Positions 34,660 to 43,441 of a stretch of 64,000 nucleotides of DNA are shown piece after piece. The notes under the pieces were generated by a model. The model was not told the origin of the DNA and ran no database searches. It saw nothing but the letters and a program-made list of their open reading frames with translations. Position 1 is the stretch's first letter, and every line of letters begins with the position of its first letter. The DNA lies in the NCBI GenBank assembly GCA_013177825.1, contig JABLXX010000001.1, forward strand, positions 396,936 to 460,935, written 5' to 3'. The position numbers and the translations under genes were made by a program. This DNA comes from Syntrophaceae bacterium. GTDB taxonomy: Bacteria > Desulfobacterota > Syntrophia > Syntrophales > PHBD01.

Positions 34660-35208
34660 ATGAAAAAGCATATTTTATGGATGATTCTTGTTGCATGTTG
34701 CTGCACCTTTGCCGGTGAATTGTGGGTAGCCCCATCTACCGCCAGCGGGAACACATATGAAGTGTTTTCTGCAGAAGGTATTACGTGGGCGGATGCACGT
34801 ACCGCTGCAGAAGCAGCGGGTGGTTGGTTGGCAACCATTACGAGCCAGGCCGAGCAGGATGAAATCGCAGCACTTGTTTACGGAGAGGGGTTTGAGTTCT
34901 GGATTGGAGGATATACGGAAGATTTCCAGAATTGGAAATGGGTGACGGGCGAAACGTGGGGATATACCAATTGGTGGAGCGGATACGGAGAATTTGAGCC
35001 CAATAACGAGGAAGGGGTGGAATATTGGCTGGCAATGTACGGAGTAGCGGAAGATGGTTATCCCGGTACCTGGAATGATGAACACAGCCTGTTTATCATC
35101 TATGGTTATGTGGTTGAATATGCCGCCGTTCCCGAACCTGCCACGATGCTCCTTCTCGGACTGGGTCTGATGGGGTTGGCAGGAGCCAGGAGAAAGTTCA
35201 GGAGCTAG
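34660..35208 (+). CDS. PEP-CTERM protein with a C-type lectin domain
   Basis: 182 residues. Signal peptide (about 1-29), then a C-type lectin-like domain at about 30-152: WADARTAAEAAGGWLATITSQAEQDEIAAL, FWIGGYTED, FEPNNEEG and GTWNDE. The EPN and WND motifs are the calcium and sugar-binding residues of mannose-type C-type lectins. The C-terminal VPEPATMLLLGLGLMGLAGARRKF is the exosortase sorting signal. Probably a surface sugar-binding or adhesion protein. Starts at ATG 34660 after TAAGGAGAG. Confidence 0.87.
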   Translation: MKKHILWMILVACCCTFAGELWVAPSTASGNTYEVFSAEGITWADARTAAEAAGGWLATITSQAEQDEIAALVYGEGFEFWIGGYTEDFQNWKWVTGETWGYTNWWSGYGEFEPNNEEGVEYWLAMYGVAEDGYPGTWNDEHSLFIIYGYVVEYAAVPEPATMLLLGLGLMGLAGARRKFRS

Positions 35209-35230
35209 ATCCGATTTGATCTTCAGAGCG

Positions 35231-35263
35231 AAAGGCAGGGCCAGTTTGGCTCTGCCTTTTTTT
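35231..35263 (+). terminator. Terminator of the second PEP-CTERM gene
   Basis: AAAGGCAGGGCC pairs with GGCTCTGCCTTT, followed by seven T. It closely matches the hairpin at 34162-34196. Confidence 0.8.
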
Positions 35264-35333
35264 ATTGGCCGGGGCGATCCGGGCGCATTGCGGCATCCGT
35301 GAAGGCGGATCGCATCGGCGCACGCGCCGTCGG

Positions 35334-38300
35334 CTACTTCCGGTCCAGCTCCGTCCGGACCGCGAGACCGATCTTCTCGAGGATGTAGGGCTTCTGGACG
35401 AATGCGCCGGCGCCCATTTCCAGGGTTTGCCGGACCCGGTCCGTTTCCGAATAGCCGCTGGCGAGGATCGCCTTCTGCCGGGGGTGGATTTCGAGAATCC
35501 TGCGGTACGTCTCCATGCCGTCGATCCCCGGATCCATGATCATGTCCAGCACCACCAGGTCCACCTTCCGGCTTCGAAGGAAGGCAACCGCCGCCTCCCC
35601 GCCGGTGACGGCCTCGACCTGATACCCCAGCCTTTCCAGCATGCTGATGGCCAGTTCGCGCTGCTCCTTCACGTCGTCCACCACCAGGATGGACTCCCCC
35701 CCGCCCTGGCAGGAAACGGGGGAGACGGCGCTGTCATCCCTGTCGCTCTTTTCTCTCGTGACGGGGAAATAGAGCGTGAAGGTGCTTCCCTCGCCCTCGG
35801 TGCTCTGCACGTCGATGTAGCCGCTGTGGTCCTTGACGGTTCCCCAGACGACGGCCAGTCCCAGGCCGGTCCCGCTTCGTCCCATCACTTTCTTCGTGTA
35901 GAAGGGCTCGAAGATTTTGCCCAGATCCTCCGCGGAGATCCCGCCGCCCGTGTCGGAAACCGTCAGGACGACGTAGTCCCCCTCCTGAACGTCGTCGTAC
36001 CCCCGGATGGGCTGGTCCAGGTAGCGGTTTTCGGTTCGGAGCGCAACCTTCCCCCGGCCGGCGATGGACTCGAAGGCGTTGGACACGAGATTCATGACGG
36101 TCTTGACCAGGTGGATGGGTGATCCCTTGATGTTCAAAAGACCGTCCGTGAGCTCCGCCGTGAAGGCGACCTGCGGGTGGTGATCTCTCAGTTCTTTGAA
36201 CTCCTGCGTTCCGAGGTAATCGGAGATGATCCCGCCCAGATCGACCACGTCCGAAACGCTGACGCCCCTCCGGGCCAGGGTCAGGAGGTCCTGGATGATC
36301 GCCGCTCCCCGGATGCTGGCTTGAAGGATGTTGTCCGCATGCCGCCTTGTGGGACTGCCTTCGGGCAGCTTTTCCGCCAGCAGCTCCGAATAGCCGACCA
36401 TGACGCCGAGGATGTTGTTGAGGTCATGCGCGACGCCGCCCGCCAGAAGCCCGAGCGCCTCCATCTTCTCCGCTCTCCGCAACTGCTCCTCCAGTTCACG
36501 GCGCTCTTCCACGGCCCGCTTGCGCTCGGTGATGTCGCGGATGAAACCGCCGACTCCGGTTTTGCCGCTCTGCAGCGGCACGTGAAACTTGGTTGTCTCG
36601 AATACGCGCTCCCCGACGGCCTCCTCCGTACTGACGACGGAGCCCATGATGACGGCCTCCCGGTCCGAGGCACGGCAGCTTCGCGCCGCCTCTTCGGGCA
36701 TCAGGTCGAAATCGGACAGGCCGATGACTTCCTCGGGCGGCCGCCCGTAAAAGTCGGCCAGCGCTTTGTTTGCCACGATGTGCCGGAACCGGTCGTCCTT
36801 CAGGAAGACAAAGTCCGACGTGCTGCTGATGAAGGTGCTGTAGCGCGTTTCACTCTCCCGCAACGCCTCCTCCGCCTGCTTGCGGTCGGTGACGTCCAGG
36901 ACCAGGCCTTCCAGGTAGAGCAGGCGATCCTGGGCGTCAAAGACGCCCCGTCCCTGCTCCCAGACCCAACGCTCCTCACCGGTTGCCCTTTGCAGTCGGT
37001 AATTCAGCACGAACGGCTGCCGCCGTTCCAGGGAGGACTGAACATGACTCCAGATGGCTTCCCGGTCCTCGGGGTGAACCAGGTCGGAATACGACACCGT
37101 TCTGTTTTCCAGCAGGTCGGCGGCGGGATAGCCGGTCAATGCCTGCGCACCGTCGCTGATGAATACCATGGTCCAGTTCGGGTCGTTTTGGCAGCGATAG
37201 GCCATGCCCGGCAGGTTGCTCATGAGGGTGGCCAGCTGCCGTTCGCTCTCCCGCAGCTCTTGTTCCGCCCGTTTGCGCTCGGTGATGTCGCGGAAGAACC
37301 ACACCCGGCCGAAATACTGGTTGTCGGCCCCCATCAGGGGTGAGGAGTAGCGTTCGATGATCCTTCCGTCGTTCAGCGGAATTTCATCCCGGCTGGATTC
37401 CTGCTGATGATCGTAGAGGTACTTCACCTTTTCCAGAAAGGCCTCCGGATCGACAAGCCACTGCCGGACCGATTGCAGCAACAATTCATCGGATTGCGTG
37501 GCAACGACGTCGGGAGGAACCTTCCATATTTCCGTAAAGCGCTTGTTGTGCAGAATGATCTTCCCCTTGCTGTCCACGGCCAGGATGCCGTCAATGGACG
37601 CTTCCTGCTGGGCGGACAGAAGGGCGTTCCGGAAAGCTCTCTCCGTCTCCATCTGCTTGCGCTCGGTGATGTCCTGAACCCTTCCCTCGTAATGGACAAT
37701 GTCGCCGTTAGCATTGCACACCGTTCTGGCGTTGGCGGATACCCAGAGCGTGCTTCCGTCCTTGCGCCGCACCGGGTATTCGAAATGGTCGATTTTCCCC
37801 TGTTCATCGAGAAGCCTTTTGTATCGGCGGCGATCTTCGGAATCGGCGTAATACTGCGTTTCAATGTCGGTCACGGTCGCGACCATCTCCTCCGGCGAGG
37901 CATATCCGCATAGGCGCGCCATGGCCGGGTTGACGCTGATGTAGCGACCTTCGGGAGTGCTCTGGTAGATGCCCTCGATGGCGTTCTCGTAAATGCTTCG
38001 GTAGCGCTCCTCGCTTTCCCGCAACTCCTCCTCTGCCCGCTTGCGCTCCGTGATGTCGTGCGAATTGATGATGATGCCCGTGAGATTCCCCGAGGCATCG
38101 TAAAAGGTGCGGCCCGACGAGCGGAGCCATACGTAGTGACCGTCGGCGTGCCGATAACGATACTCCGCATCGCGGTCCCTTTTTGTGCGAATGCCATCCA
38201 TGTATTCGGCCGCGACCCGTCCGCGGTCTTCGGGATGGATGCGATCGAAGGAGGACCGGCCGATGACTTCTTCCGGACTGTCTCCCAGCAGGGTCCGGTG

Positions 38301-38804
38301 GGAAGGGCTGGTGTATAGAATGATCCCTCCGGCGTCCGTTTCGGTCACGATATCCCTCATGTTTTCCGTGATGTGACGGTATCTGTTTTCACTCTCGCTG
38401 AGCGCTTCCTCCGCCCGCTTGCGTTCCGAGATGTCGATGAGGAATCCCTGGAAATGCAGAATCCGCCCTTCGTCGTCCCGCACGGCCCGGACGCAGTAGG
38501 ATACCCAGAAAACGGTCCCGTCCCTGCGGACGATGCGGCACTCGAAATTCAGGACTTCTCCGTGCTTCAGGAGGAGGTGTTTGACCCTGTTCCTGACCTC
38601 CGGGTCGGCATAGAGCTGGGCCCCGATGTCCGTCACGGAATCCATCAGCTCCTCCGGTGTCTTGTAACCCAGCATCCGGGCCAGGTCCGGATTCGCGTCG
38701 AGAAACCGGCCGCCCGGCGTGGTGATGAAGATTCCGATGGGGGCGTTATGGAAAAAATCCCGATAGCTGCGGTCCGTAGGCCGGACGTGTTTTTTCTGCG
38801 GCAT
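35334..38804 (-). CDS. Hybrid sensor histidine kinase with six PAS domains
   Basis: 1156 residues, no membrane segment seen, so likely a soluble sensor. Six PAS/PAC units in a row end in (D/N)ITERKRAE-type linkers (about 15-140, 141-265, 266-390, 391-510, 511-640, 641-760). The kinase core follows: GGVAHDLNNILGVMVGYSELL with the phosphorylated His, an N-box near LVSNAFE, SDTGGGI, and GTGLGLAVV. A C-terminal receiver has LVVDD, phosphoacceptor in VVLDMIMDPGIDG, and Lys in FVQKPY. The receiver and kinase core closely match the kinase at 50062-52869. ATG 38804 with AAGGAG; an upstream frame of 26 codons lacks a site. Confidence 0.9.
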   Translation of the reverse strand: MPQKKHVRPTDRSYRDFFHNAPIGIFITTPGGRFLDANPDLARMLGYKTPEELMDSVTDIGAQLYADPEVRNRVKHLLLKHGEVLNFECRIVRRDGTVFWVSYCVRAVRDDEGRILHFQGFLIDISERKRAEEALSESENRYRHITENMRDIVTETDAGGIILYTSPSHRTLLGDSPEEVIGRSSFDRIHPEDRGRVAAEYMDGIRTKRDRDAEYRYRHADGHYVWLRSSGRTFYDASGNLTGIIINSHDITERKRAEEELRESEERYRSIYENAIEGIYQSTPEGRYISVNPAMARLCGYASPEEMVATVTDIETQYYADSEDRRRYKRLLDEQGKIDHFEYPVRRKDGSTLWVSANARTVCNANGDIVHYEGRVQDITERKQMETERAFRNALLSAQQEASIDGILAVDSKGKIILHNKRFTEIWKVPPDVVATQSDELLLQSVRQWLVDPEAFLEKVKYLYDHQQESSRDEIPLNDGRIIERYSSPLMGADNQYFGRVWFFRDITERKRAEQELRESERQLATLMSNLPGMAYRCQNDPNWTMVFISDGAQALTGYPAADLLENRTVSYSDLVHPEDREAIWSHVQSSLERRQPFVLNYRLQRATGEERWVWEQGRGVFDAQDRLLYLEGLVLDVTDRKQAEEALRESETRYSTFISSTSDFVFLKDDRFRHIVANKALADFYGRPPEEVIGLSDFDLMPEEAARSCRASDREAVIMGSVVSTEEAVGERVFETTKFHVPLQSGKTGVGGFIRDITERKRAVEERRELEEQLRRAEKMEALGLLAGGVAHDLNNILGVMVGYSELLAEKLPEGSPTRRHADNILQASIRGAAIIQDLLTLARRGVSVSDVVDLGGIISDYLGTQEFKELRDHHPQVAFTAELTDGLLNIKGSPIHLVKTVMNLVSNAFESIAGRGKVALRTENRYLDQPIRGYDDVQEGDYVVLTVSDTGGGISAEDLGKIFEPFYTKKVMGRSGTGLGLAVVWGTVKDHSGYIDVQSTEGEGSTFTLYFPVTREKSDRDDSAVSPVSCQGGGESILVVDDVKEQRELAISMLERLGYQVEAVTGGEAAVAFLRSRKVDLVVLDMIMDPGIDGMETYRRILEIHPRQKAILASGYSETDRVRQTLEMGAGAFVQKPYILEKIGLAVRTELDRK

Positions 38805-38911
38805 GGCGAACTCCTTGTTCAGCGGCGATTGGCCCGATTCGTGAAAAGCCCCTTGAGGCCCGCGGGCCCTCACTGTGTCCATTGACTGAACGGTGCCATA
38901 TCATTTCCATC

Positions 38912-38931
38912 ATTTCCAGAAGAAACGCGGG
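38912..38931. repeat. Second copy of a 20-bp dispersed repeat
   Basis: ATTTCCAGAAGAAACGCGGG is identical to 32070-32089. The right arm present at the first copy is lost here. It sits 108 bp upstream of the hybrid kinase start. Confidence 0.7.
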
Positions 38932-39149
38932 ACATCCGGATTCATGGAGGAGAACGGCGCTTCGGGAAGTCGCCCGGGATCCGGCGCACAATGGTCCGCC
39001 GCCCCGGCTGCACCCGCGGCCGGCCGGGTCCGTCCGAAAAAACTTTACATCCGATGTAAAAAACGTCACATCATCGTGCGGACGGTCGATCGGCCGGACG
39101 GACGAAAACGGGTGAAGCGCCCGGATTGAGACGGATCGGGGAGGCGGTC

Positions 39150-40541
39150 ATGCGCGTCACGGTGTTGAACGGCAGTCCCAAGGGTGACGTCAGCGTCACC
39201 ATGCAGTACGTGCACTACATCGCCGGAAAATTCCCCGGGCACGAGCTGCAAATCATCAACATCGCCCAGCAGATCCGGGCCATCGAGAAAAAGGAAGACC
39301 GCTTTCAGGCCGTCGCGGCCGAAATGGCTGCGTCCGACCTGATCCTCTGGGCGTTTCCCGTGTATGTCTGCCTCGTTCCCTCGCAGTACAAGCGGTTCAT
39401 CGAGCTTCTGTTCGAGCGGAGGGCGGAATTGGCGGGCAAGTACAGCGCCGCCCTCACGACGTCGGTCCATTTTTTCGACCACACCGCCCATCAGTACATC
39501 CAGGGCGTCAGTGAAGACTTGGGGATGCGCCACATCGGCGGCTACTCCGCCGACATGTATGAACTGGTGAAGCCTGAAAACCGGCGCAGGATCTCCCTGT
39601 TTGCGGACCATGTGTTCCGCACCGTGGAGAGGCGGGATCCCGTGGACCGGCTCTTCTCCCCCCTTCCGGCTTCCGATTTCGTTTACGAGCCCGGCCCTGC
39701 GAGGGAGCAGGTCTCCGCGGAAGGGAAGAGGGTCCTGGTCCTGACGGATGCCGTTCCCGGGCAGAACAACCTGCTCGGGATGATCGAGCGCTTCCGGCAG
39801 TCCTTCTCCGGGCCGGTGGAAGTGGTCAACCTGCACGAGGTGGACATCAAGGGGGGATGCCTGGGCTGCTGCGAGTGCGGCTATGACAACACGTGCGTCT
39901 ATGCCGGGAAGGACGGCTTCGGCGACTTCTACCGGGACCGGGTCGGGGGCGCGGACATCGTCGTCATCGCCGGGGCGATCCGGGACCGTTACCTGTCTTC
40001 GACCTGGAAATGCTATTTCGACCGCGTCTTCTTCAACACGCATATTCCCACCCTGTGGGGCAAGCAGCTGGGCTTCATCTTCTCCGGCCCCCTTCGCCAC
40101 CTTCAGAGTTTCCGCCAGATCTTCGAGGGCTATGCCGAGTGGCAGCAGGCCAACCTGGCGGGCATGGTGACGGATGAGAGCGAAAGCGCGGAGGAGATCG
40201 ACGCCGGCCTGCAGGCGCTGGCGGAGCGGTCGGTGCGATTCGCCCGCGAGGGGTATGTAAAGCCGCCGGGCTTCCTCGGCGTCGCCGGCATAAAGCTGTT
40301 CCGGGATGAAATCTGGGGGCGCCTGCGGTTCGTCTTCCAGGCCGACCACCGTTTCTACGCCTCGCATGGTCTCTACGATTTTCCCCAAAAGGACCTGAAA
40401 ATGCAGGGCGCCAACTTCGTGATGGGCGCCCTGTTGAAAATCCCGGCGTTCCGGAAAGAATTCAGGAAGCGCATCAAGGGCGAGATGATCAAGCCGCTGC
40501 AGAAGGCGCTCCGCAGCGAACAGGGCAAATCGGGGGCGTGA
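39150..40541 (+). CDS. Double flavodoxin-fold NAD(P)H/FMN reductase-like protein
   Basis: 463 residues with two flavodoxin-like halves. The first (MRVTVLNGSPKGDVSVTMQY ... LILWAFPVYVCLVPSQYKRFIELL) has the phosphate-binding SPK loop of NAD(P)H-dependent FMN reductases. The second begins RVLVLTDAVPGQNNLLGMIERF and carries GGCLGCCECGYDNTC, a cysteine cluster like that of iron-sulfur flavoproteins. A basic C-terminal tail follows. ATG 39150 has GGGGAGG upstream. The fusion of a plain and a Cys-bearing half is uncommon; redox partner unknown. Confidence 0.72.
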   Translation: MRVTVLNGSPKGDVSVTMQYVHYIAGKFPGHELQIINIAQQIRAIEKKEDRFQAVAAEMAASDLILWAFPVYVCLVPSQYKRFIELLFERRAELAGKYSAALTTSVHFFDHTAHQYIQGVSEDLGMRHIGGYSADMYELVKPENRRRISLFADHVFRTVERRDPVDRLFSPLPASDFVYEPGPAREQVSAEGKRVLVLTDAVPGQNNLLGMIERFRQSFSGPVEVVNLHEVDIKGGCLGCCECGYDNTCVYAGKDGFGDFYRDRVGGADIVVIAGAIRDRYLSSTWKCYFDRVFFNTHIPTLWGKQLGFIFSGPLRHLQSFRQIFEGYAEWQQANLAGMVTDESESAEEIDAGLQALAERSVRFAREGYVKPPGFLGVAGIKLFRDEIWGRLRFVFQADHRFYASHGLYDFPQKDLKMQGANFVMGALLKIPAFRKEFRKRIKGEMIKPLQKALRSEQGKSGA

Positions 40542-40603
40542 TGCGAAGAGCGGGAGAGGGCGGGTGCGTGCAGCGCACGGAAGGAGCGGGAAGAAGCGCC
40601 GGG

Positions 40604-42511
40604 ATGAACCCGCTGCGGCTTTTATCGCTGCTGCTTATGGCGGTGGCCGTGCTGAACGGCTGCGCCCTCTTCACCCTCCGGAAAGACAACACCTTTTCCC
40701 AGGATTCCTGCCTGATCACGGGAGAGGTCTACGCCGGCGAGGCCGTGAAAAGACCCATCCTCGTCGTCGCCTTCGAGAAGGTTGACGGCAGGGTTGAAAT
40801 CGCCCATTACGCGATGCTCCACGAGCCGGGTCCCTATGAACTCCTGGTGCGGAAAGGCAGATACCATGTCTTTGCCTTCGAGGACGCCGACCGGAACCGC
40901 AAGCTCGATCCGGGAGAACTGGCGGGGATTGTCCTGGGCGACGGCCCCGGCCTGTCCATCGACGCGCCGGCCGGCGGGCTCGTGCCGGACATGGCCGTCG
41001 TTCTCTCCAGGGACCCGGAGATTCGCCGCCAGGTGCCCGCCGACATCCTGGCCCGAAGCGCCGCGGGCGGTTTCGGGCGGCACAGCACGCAGGCGGGGGC
41101 GCCCATCGACCTGAACGATCCCGCCTTCTCCGCTGAAGAGGGCGTCCGGGGATTCTGGTCCCCCCTGGAATTCTTCCGGGAGCACGGCGCCAACATCTAT
41201 TTCCTGGAGCCCTACGATCCGCGGAAGATTCCCATTCTCCTGGTCCACGGGGCGGCAGGATCGCCCCAGGACTGGCGATACTTCATCGACCACCTCGACC
41301 GTTCCCGCTATCAGCCGTGGATCTATTCCTATCCCTCGGGGGCCCGCCTGAAGGGCATGTCCGAGCTGATGGCCGTCAAGATCCATCACCTCCATCGGAA
41401 ATACGGGTTCGAGAGGCTCTACATCACGGCCCACAGCATGGGCGGGCATGTCGCCCGGTTCGCGCTGGCGCACGGGGAGATCGGCAAACCCGACATGAAG
41501 CTGCTGTTCGTCTCCATCTCTACGCCCTTCGGAGGCGAGGAGCTGGCCGAAACAGGCGTCTCCCAGTCGCCCGCCGTCATCCCGAGCTGGAAGGACATGG
41601 TGCCGAACAGCGAATTCATCCGGCTTTCCTTTTCCCGGAAGATGCCGCCCACGATCCCGGATTATCTCTTTTTCGGACACCGGGGCAGCCGGAACCCGCT
41701 GCGCCCCAACAACGATAACACGGTGACGCTGGAGAGCATGCTCGACCCGCGGGCCCAGTCGGAAGCGATCAAGGTGTTCGGCTTCAACGAGGACCATGTC
41801 GGCATCCTGAACAGTGCGGCTGTTATGGCCCAGTACAAGGCGATCCTCGAAGGCGTCGAGAAGCGGGATGCGGATCCCGGGCGGGCGAATCGAAAGGGCA
41901 AGGTCCGGTTCCGCTATGCCGTCGGGGAGGCGAGCGACGCCCCCCCGCTCTGGATGTGGCTGATGTTCATCCCCGCGGACACGAGCAGGGCCGAGTTCAC
42001 CCTGTCTCCCGATCCCCTGAAGGCGGACCAGGAGATGGGGCCGATCCGGGCGGGAGCCTACGACGTGGGTCTCCTGGCGTGGGGATACAGGGTAAGCCCC
42101 GCCGGCGTGAAGGCGGACGTTGCCCCGGGCGGGACGGCGCAGGTCTCCCTGTCGCTCGAACCGCAGGGAATGGTGGGCGGCCGGATTACGACGGGGCTTA
42201 AGAAAGACGACCGGTACTGGGGATTTATGCCGTATGTGGCGAACAGCCGGATTACTTCCATCTCCCTGACCGGCGGCGGCGCGCAGCGGAAGATCGTTCC
42301 CCGCCCCGCGACCAGGGGTGAGGCCATTCGGAGCGTCATGGACAACCGGGATTTCTTCTGGAAAGATTTTTTCATTTTCTTCGATCTGCCCAAGGGCCGA
42401 TACGAGCTCAGGATCGAAGCACAGGGATTCCGGCCGTTCGTTCAGGCCGTCACCGTCGATCCGAAGATCATTCACGCCCCCCTGAAAATAGCCCTTTCCC
42501 CTCTGGATTGA
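40604..42511 (+). CDS. Lipoprotein with an alpha/beta-hydrolase (PGAP1-like) domain
   Basis: 635 residues. The lipobox LLMAVAVLNGC puts the lipidated Cys at residue 20, so the protein is anchored to a membrane. A beta-rich region (about 35-165) precedes the hydrolase domain (about 225-420): IPILLVHGAAGSPQDWRYF for the oxyanion hole, AHSMGGH with nucleophile S278, and a late His in FGFNEDHVGIL. This resembles the bacterial PGAP1/lipase group. Two further beta domains fill the C-terminus. It follows the reductase gene by 62 bp. Substrate is probably a lipid or ester. Confidence 0.75.
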   Translation: MNPLRLLSLLLMAVAVLNGCALFTLRKDNTFSQDSCLITGEVYAGEAVKRPILVVAFEKVDGRVEIAHYAMLHEPGPYELLVRKGRYHVFAFEDADRNRKLDPGELAGIVLGDGPGLSIDAPAGGLVPDMAVVLSRDPEIRRQVPADILARSAAGGFGRHSTQAGAPIDLNDPAFSAEEGVRGFWSPLEFFREHGANIYFLEPYDPRKIPILLVHGAAGSPQDWRYFIDHLDRSRYQPWIYSYPSGARLKGMSELMAVKIHHLHRKYGFERLYITAHSMGGHVARFALAHGEIGKPDMKLLFVSISTPFGGEELAETGVSQSPAVIPSWKDMVPNSEFIRLSFSRKMPPTIPDYLFFGHRGSRNPLRPNNDNTVTLESMLDPRAQSEAIKVFGFNEDHVGILNSAAVMAQYKAILEGVEKRDADPGRANRKGKVRFRYAVGEASDAPPLWMWLMFIPADTSRAEFTLSPDPLKADQEMGPIRAGAYDVGLLAWGYRVSPAGVKADVAPGGTAQVSLSLEPQGMVGGRITTGLKKDDRYWGFMPYVANSRITSISLTGGGAQRKIVPRPATRGEAIRSVMDNRDFFWKDFFIFFDLPKGRYELRIEAQGFRPFVQAVTVDPKIIHAPLKIALSPLD

Positions 42512-42590
42512 CCGGATCAAAACCGGTCCGGCTTCCCTTCCTGCCGCGCCGCAATCCCCGGGTGCGGGTCCTTTCATGTCGAATGGATAT

Positions 42591-42689
42591 CGATACACCT
42601 TGTTGAACCTCCACAGCTTTTTCTTGACAACGTGATATGCCGTGCTATTTTGTAACGCAATGTTACGTGGTGGTGCATTGCGATACACT
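42591..42689 (+). promoter_or_regulatory. Strong promoter with nested inverted repeats and flanking direct repeats
   Basis: TTGACA at 42625-42630, 16-base spacer, TATTTT at 42647-42652 with an extended TGC. Directly downstream, GTAAC-GCAAT-GTTAC (42653-42667) and CGCAATG ... CATTGCG (42657-42663 and 42677-42683) overlap. CGATACAC occurs at 42591 and again at 42682. These flank the start of transcription and look like operators, most simply for autoregulation by the HTH protein encoded next. Confidence 0.6.
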
Positions 42690-42691
42690 TC

Positions 42692-42934
42692 ATGAAAGAG
42701 ATCATCCTGAACGACGTTGTTTATTACGCGGCCGCGGATATCATCAAAGAACTGCAGATATCGCGGCAGACGTTCTGGCGCTGGCGGCATGACCGGAAGA
42801 TTCCATCCGGCCACCGGTTTCGGGACCGAAGGCTTTTGTATCAACAGGGTGAGTTCGCTGAGATATGTGACTATGCAAACAAGGTTGAGTCCATCCCTGT
42901 GAAAAATGATGGCCAGCTCAATCTTTTTAAATAA
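42692..42934 (+). CDS. Small MerR/excisionase-like DNA-binding protein
   Basis: 80 residues. The N-terminal half is a helix-turn-helix: DVVYYAAADIIKELQISRQTFWRWRHDRKIPSGHRFRDRRLLY, the pattern of MerR-like or excisionase HTH_17 proteins that read a winged helix. No effector domain. A strong promoter with inverted repeats lies just upstream. A small regulator or a phage/plasmid-derived accessory protein is likely; there is no integrase nearby. Confidence 0.65.
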   Translation: MKEIILNDVVYYAAADIIKELQISRQTFWRWRHDRKIPSGHRFRDRRLLYQQGEFAEICDYANKVESIPVKNDGQLNLFK

Positions 42935-42994
42935 ATGCCGATAATACAGGATGAACAAATAAGAATGCCGGCAACCATATAAGGAGGTTTCGGG

Positions 42995-43183
42995 ATGATA
43001 AAGGGAATGGTCGCTCCGGATGCGATGAATTTCAGTATGACGGGTTATGCCATGGCGGACAGGGAAACCCCGGCTGCCATCTCGGGCGAGACCCCGCTGA
43101 TTCTTGCCTCCATAAAGGAAAAAGCGAAAAGGCTGTATGACGAACTCCATGACTATGATGAGCCGACATATTTTCATTTTTGA
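42995..43183 (+). CDS. Small unrecognised protein (62 residues)
   Basis: AAGGAGG at 42980-42986 before ATG 42995 is among the best ribosome sites in the window. The product MIKGMVAPDAMNFSMTGYAM and onward is followed by a helical segment (SIKEKAKRLYDELHDY). No family is recognised. It lies 60 bp behind the small HTH gene, and a double hairpin terminator follows, so the two may form a small operon. Confidence 0.55.
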   Translation: MIKGMVAPDAMNFSMTGYAMADRETPAAISGETPLILASIKEKAKRLYDELHDYDEPTYFHF

Positions 43184-43207
43184 TCGGTGAATGAAGAGTG
43201 ATCATGA

Positions 43208-43268
43208 CTTCAGGCAAAACCTGAAGCCGCGATAAAAGGGGGCGGCCGGGAAGGGCTTGCCCCCTTTT
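43208..43268 (+). terminator. Tandem hairpin terminator
   Basis: CTTCAGG/CCTGAAG (43208-43226) is followed by AAAAGGGGGC (43234-43243) pairing with GCCCCCTTTT (43259-43268). The second hairpin with its T-run ends the small operon. Confidence 0.65.
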
Positions 43269-43441
43269 GTCTTTCCGGAAGCGGATCTGTCCCCGCTTTG
43301 TCCCGCTCTTTCCCGTTGTCTCCGCGGCCGGAACGAACGATCAAGGCCGCCGGCATGGATGCTGTTCAGGACTGCAAGGGCGTGAGCGGGAATATGCCGC
43401 GAATTGCGGTCGGCCATCGCCCGGAAAGGAGAAAGCCCGTT

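Noticed and set aside
40622-43177. 851-codon minus-strand frame
   Set aside because: Antisense shadow of the lipoprotein hydrolase and small HTH genes; low-complexity sequence and no ribosome site.
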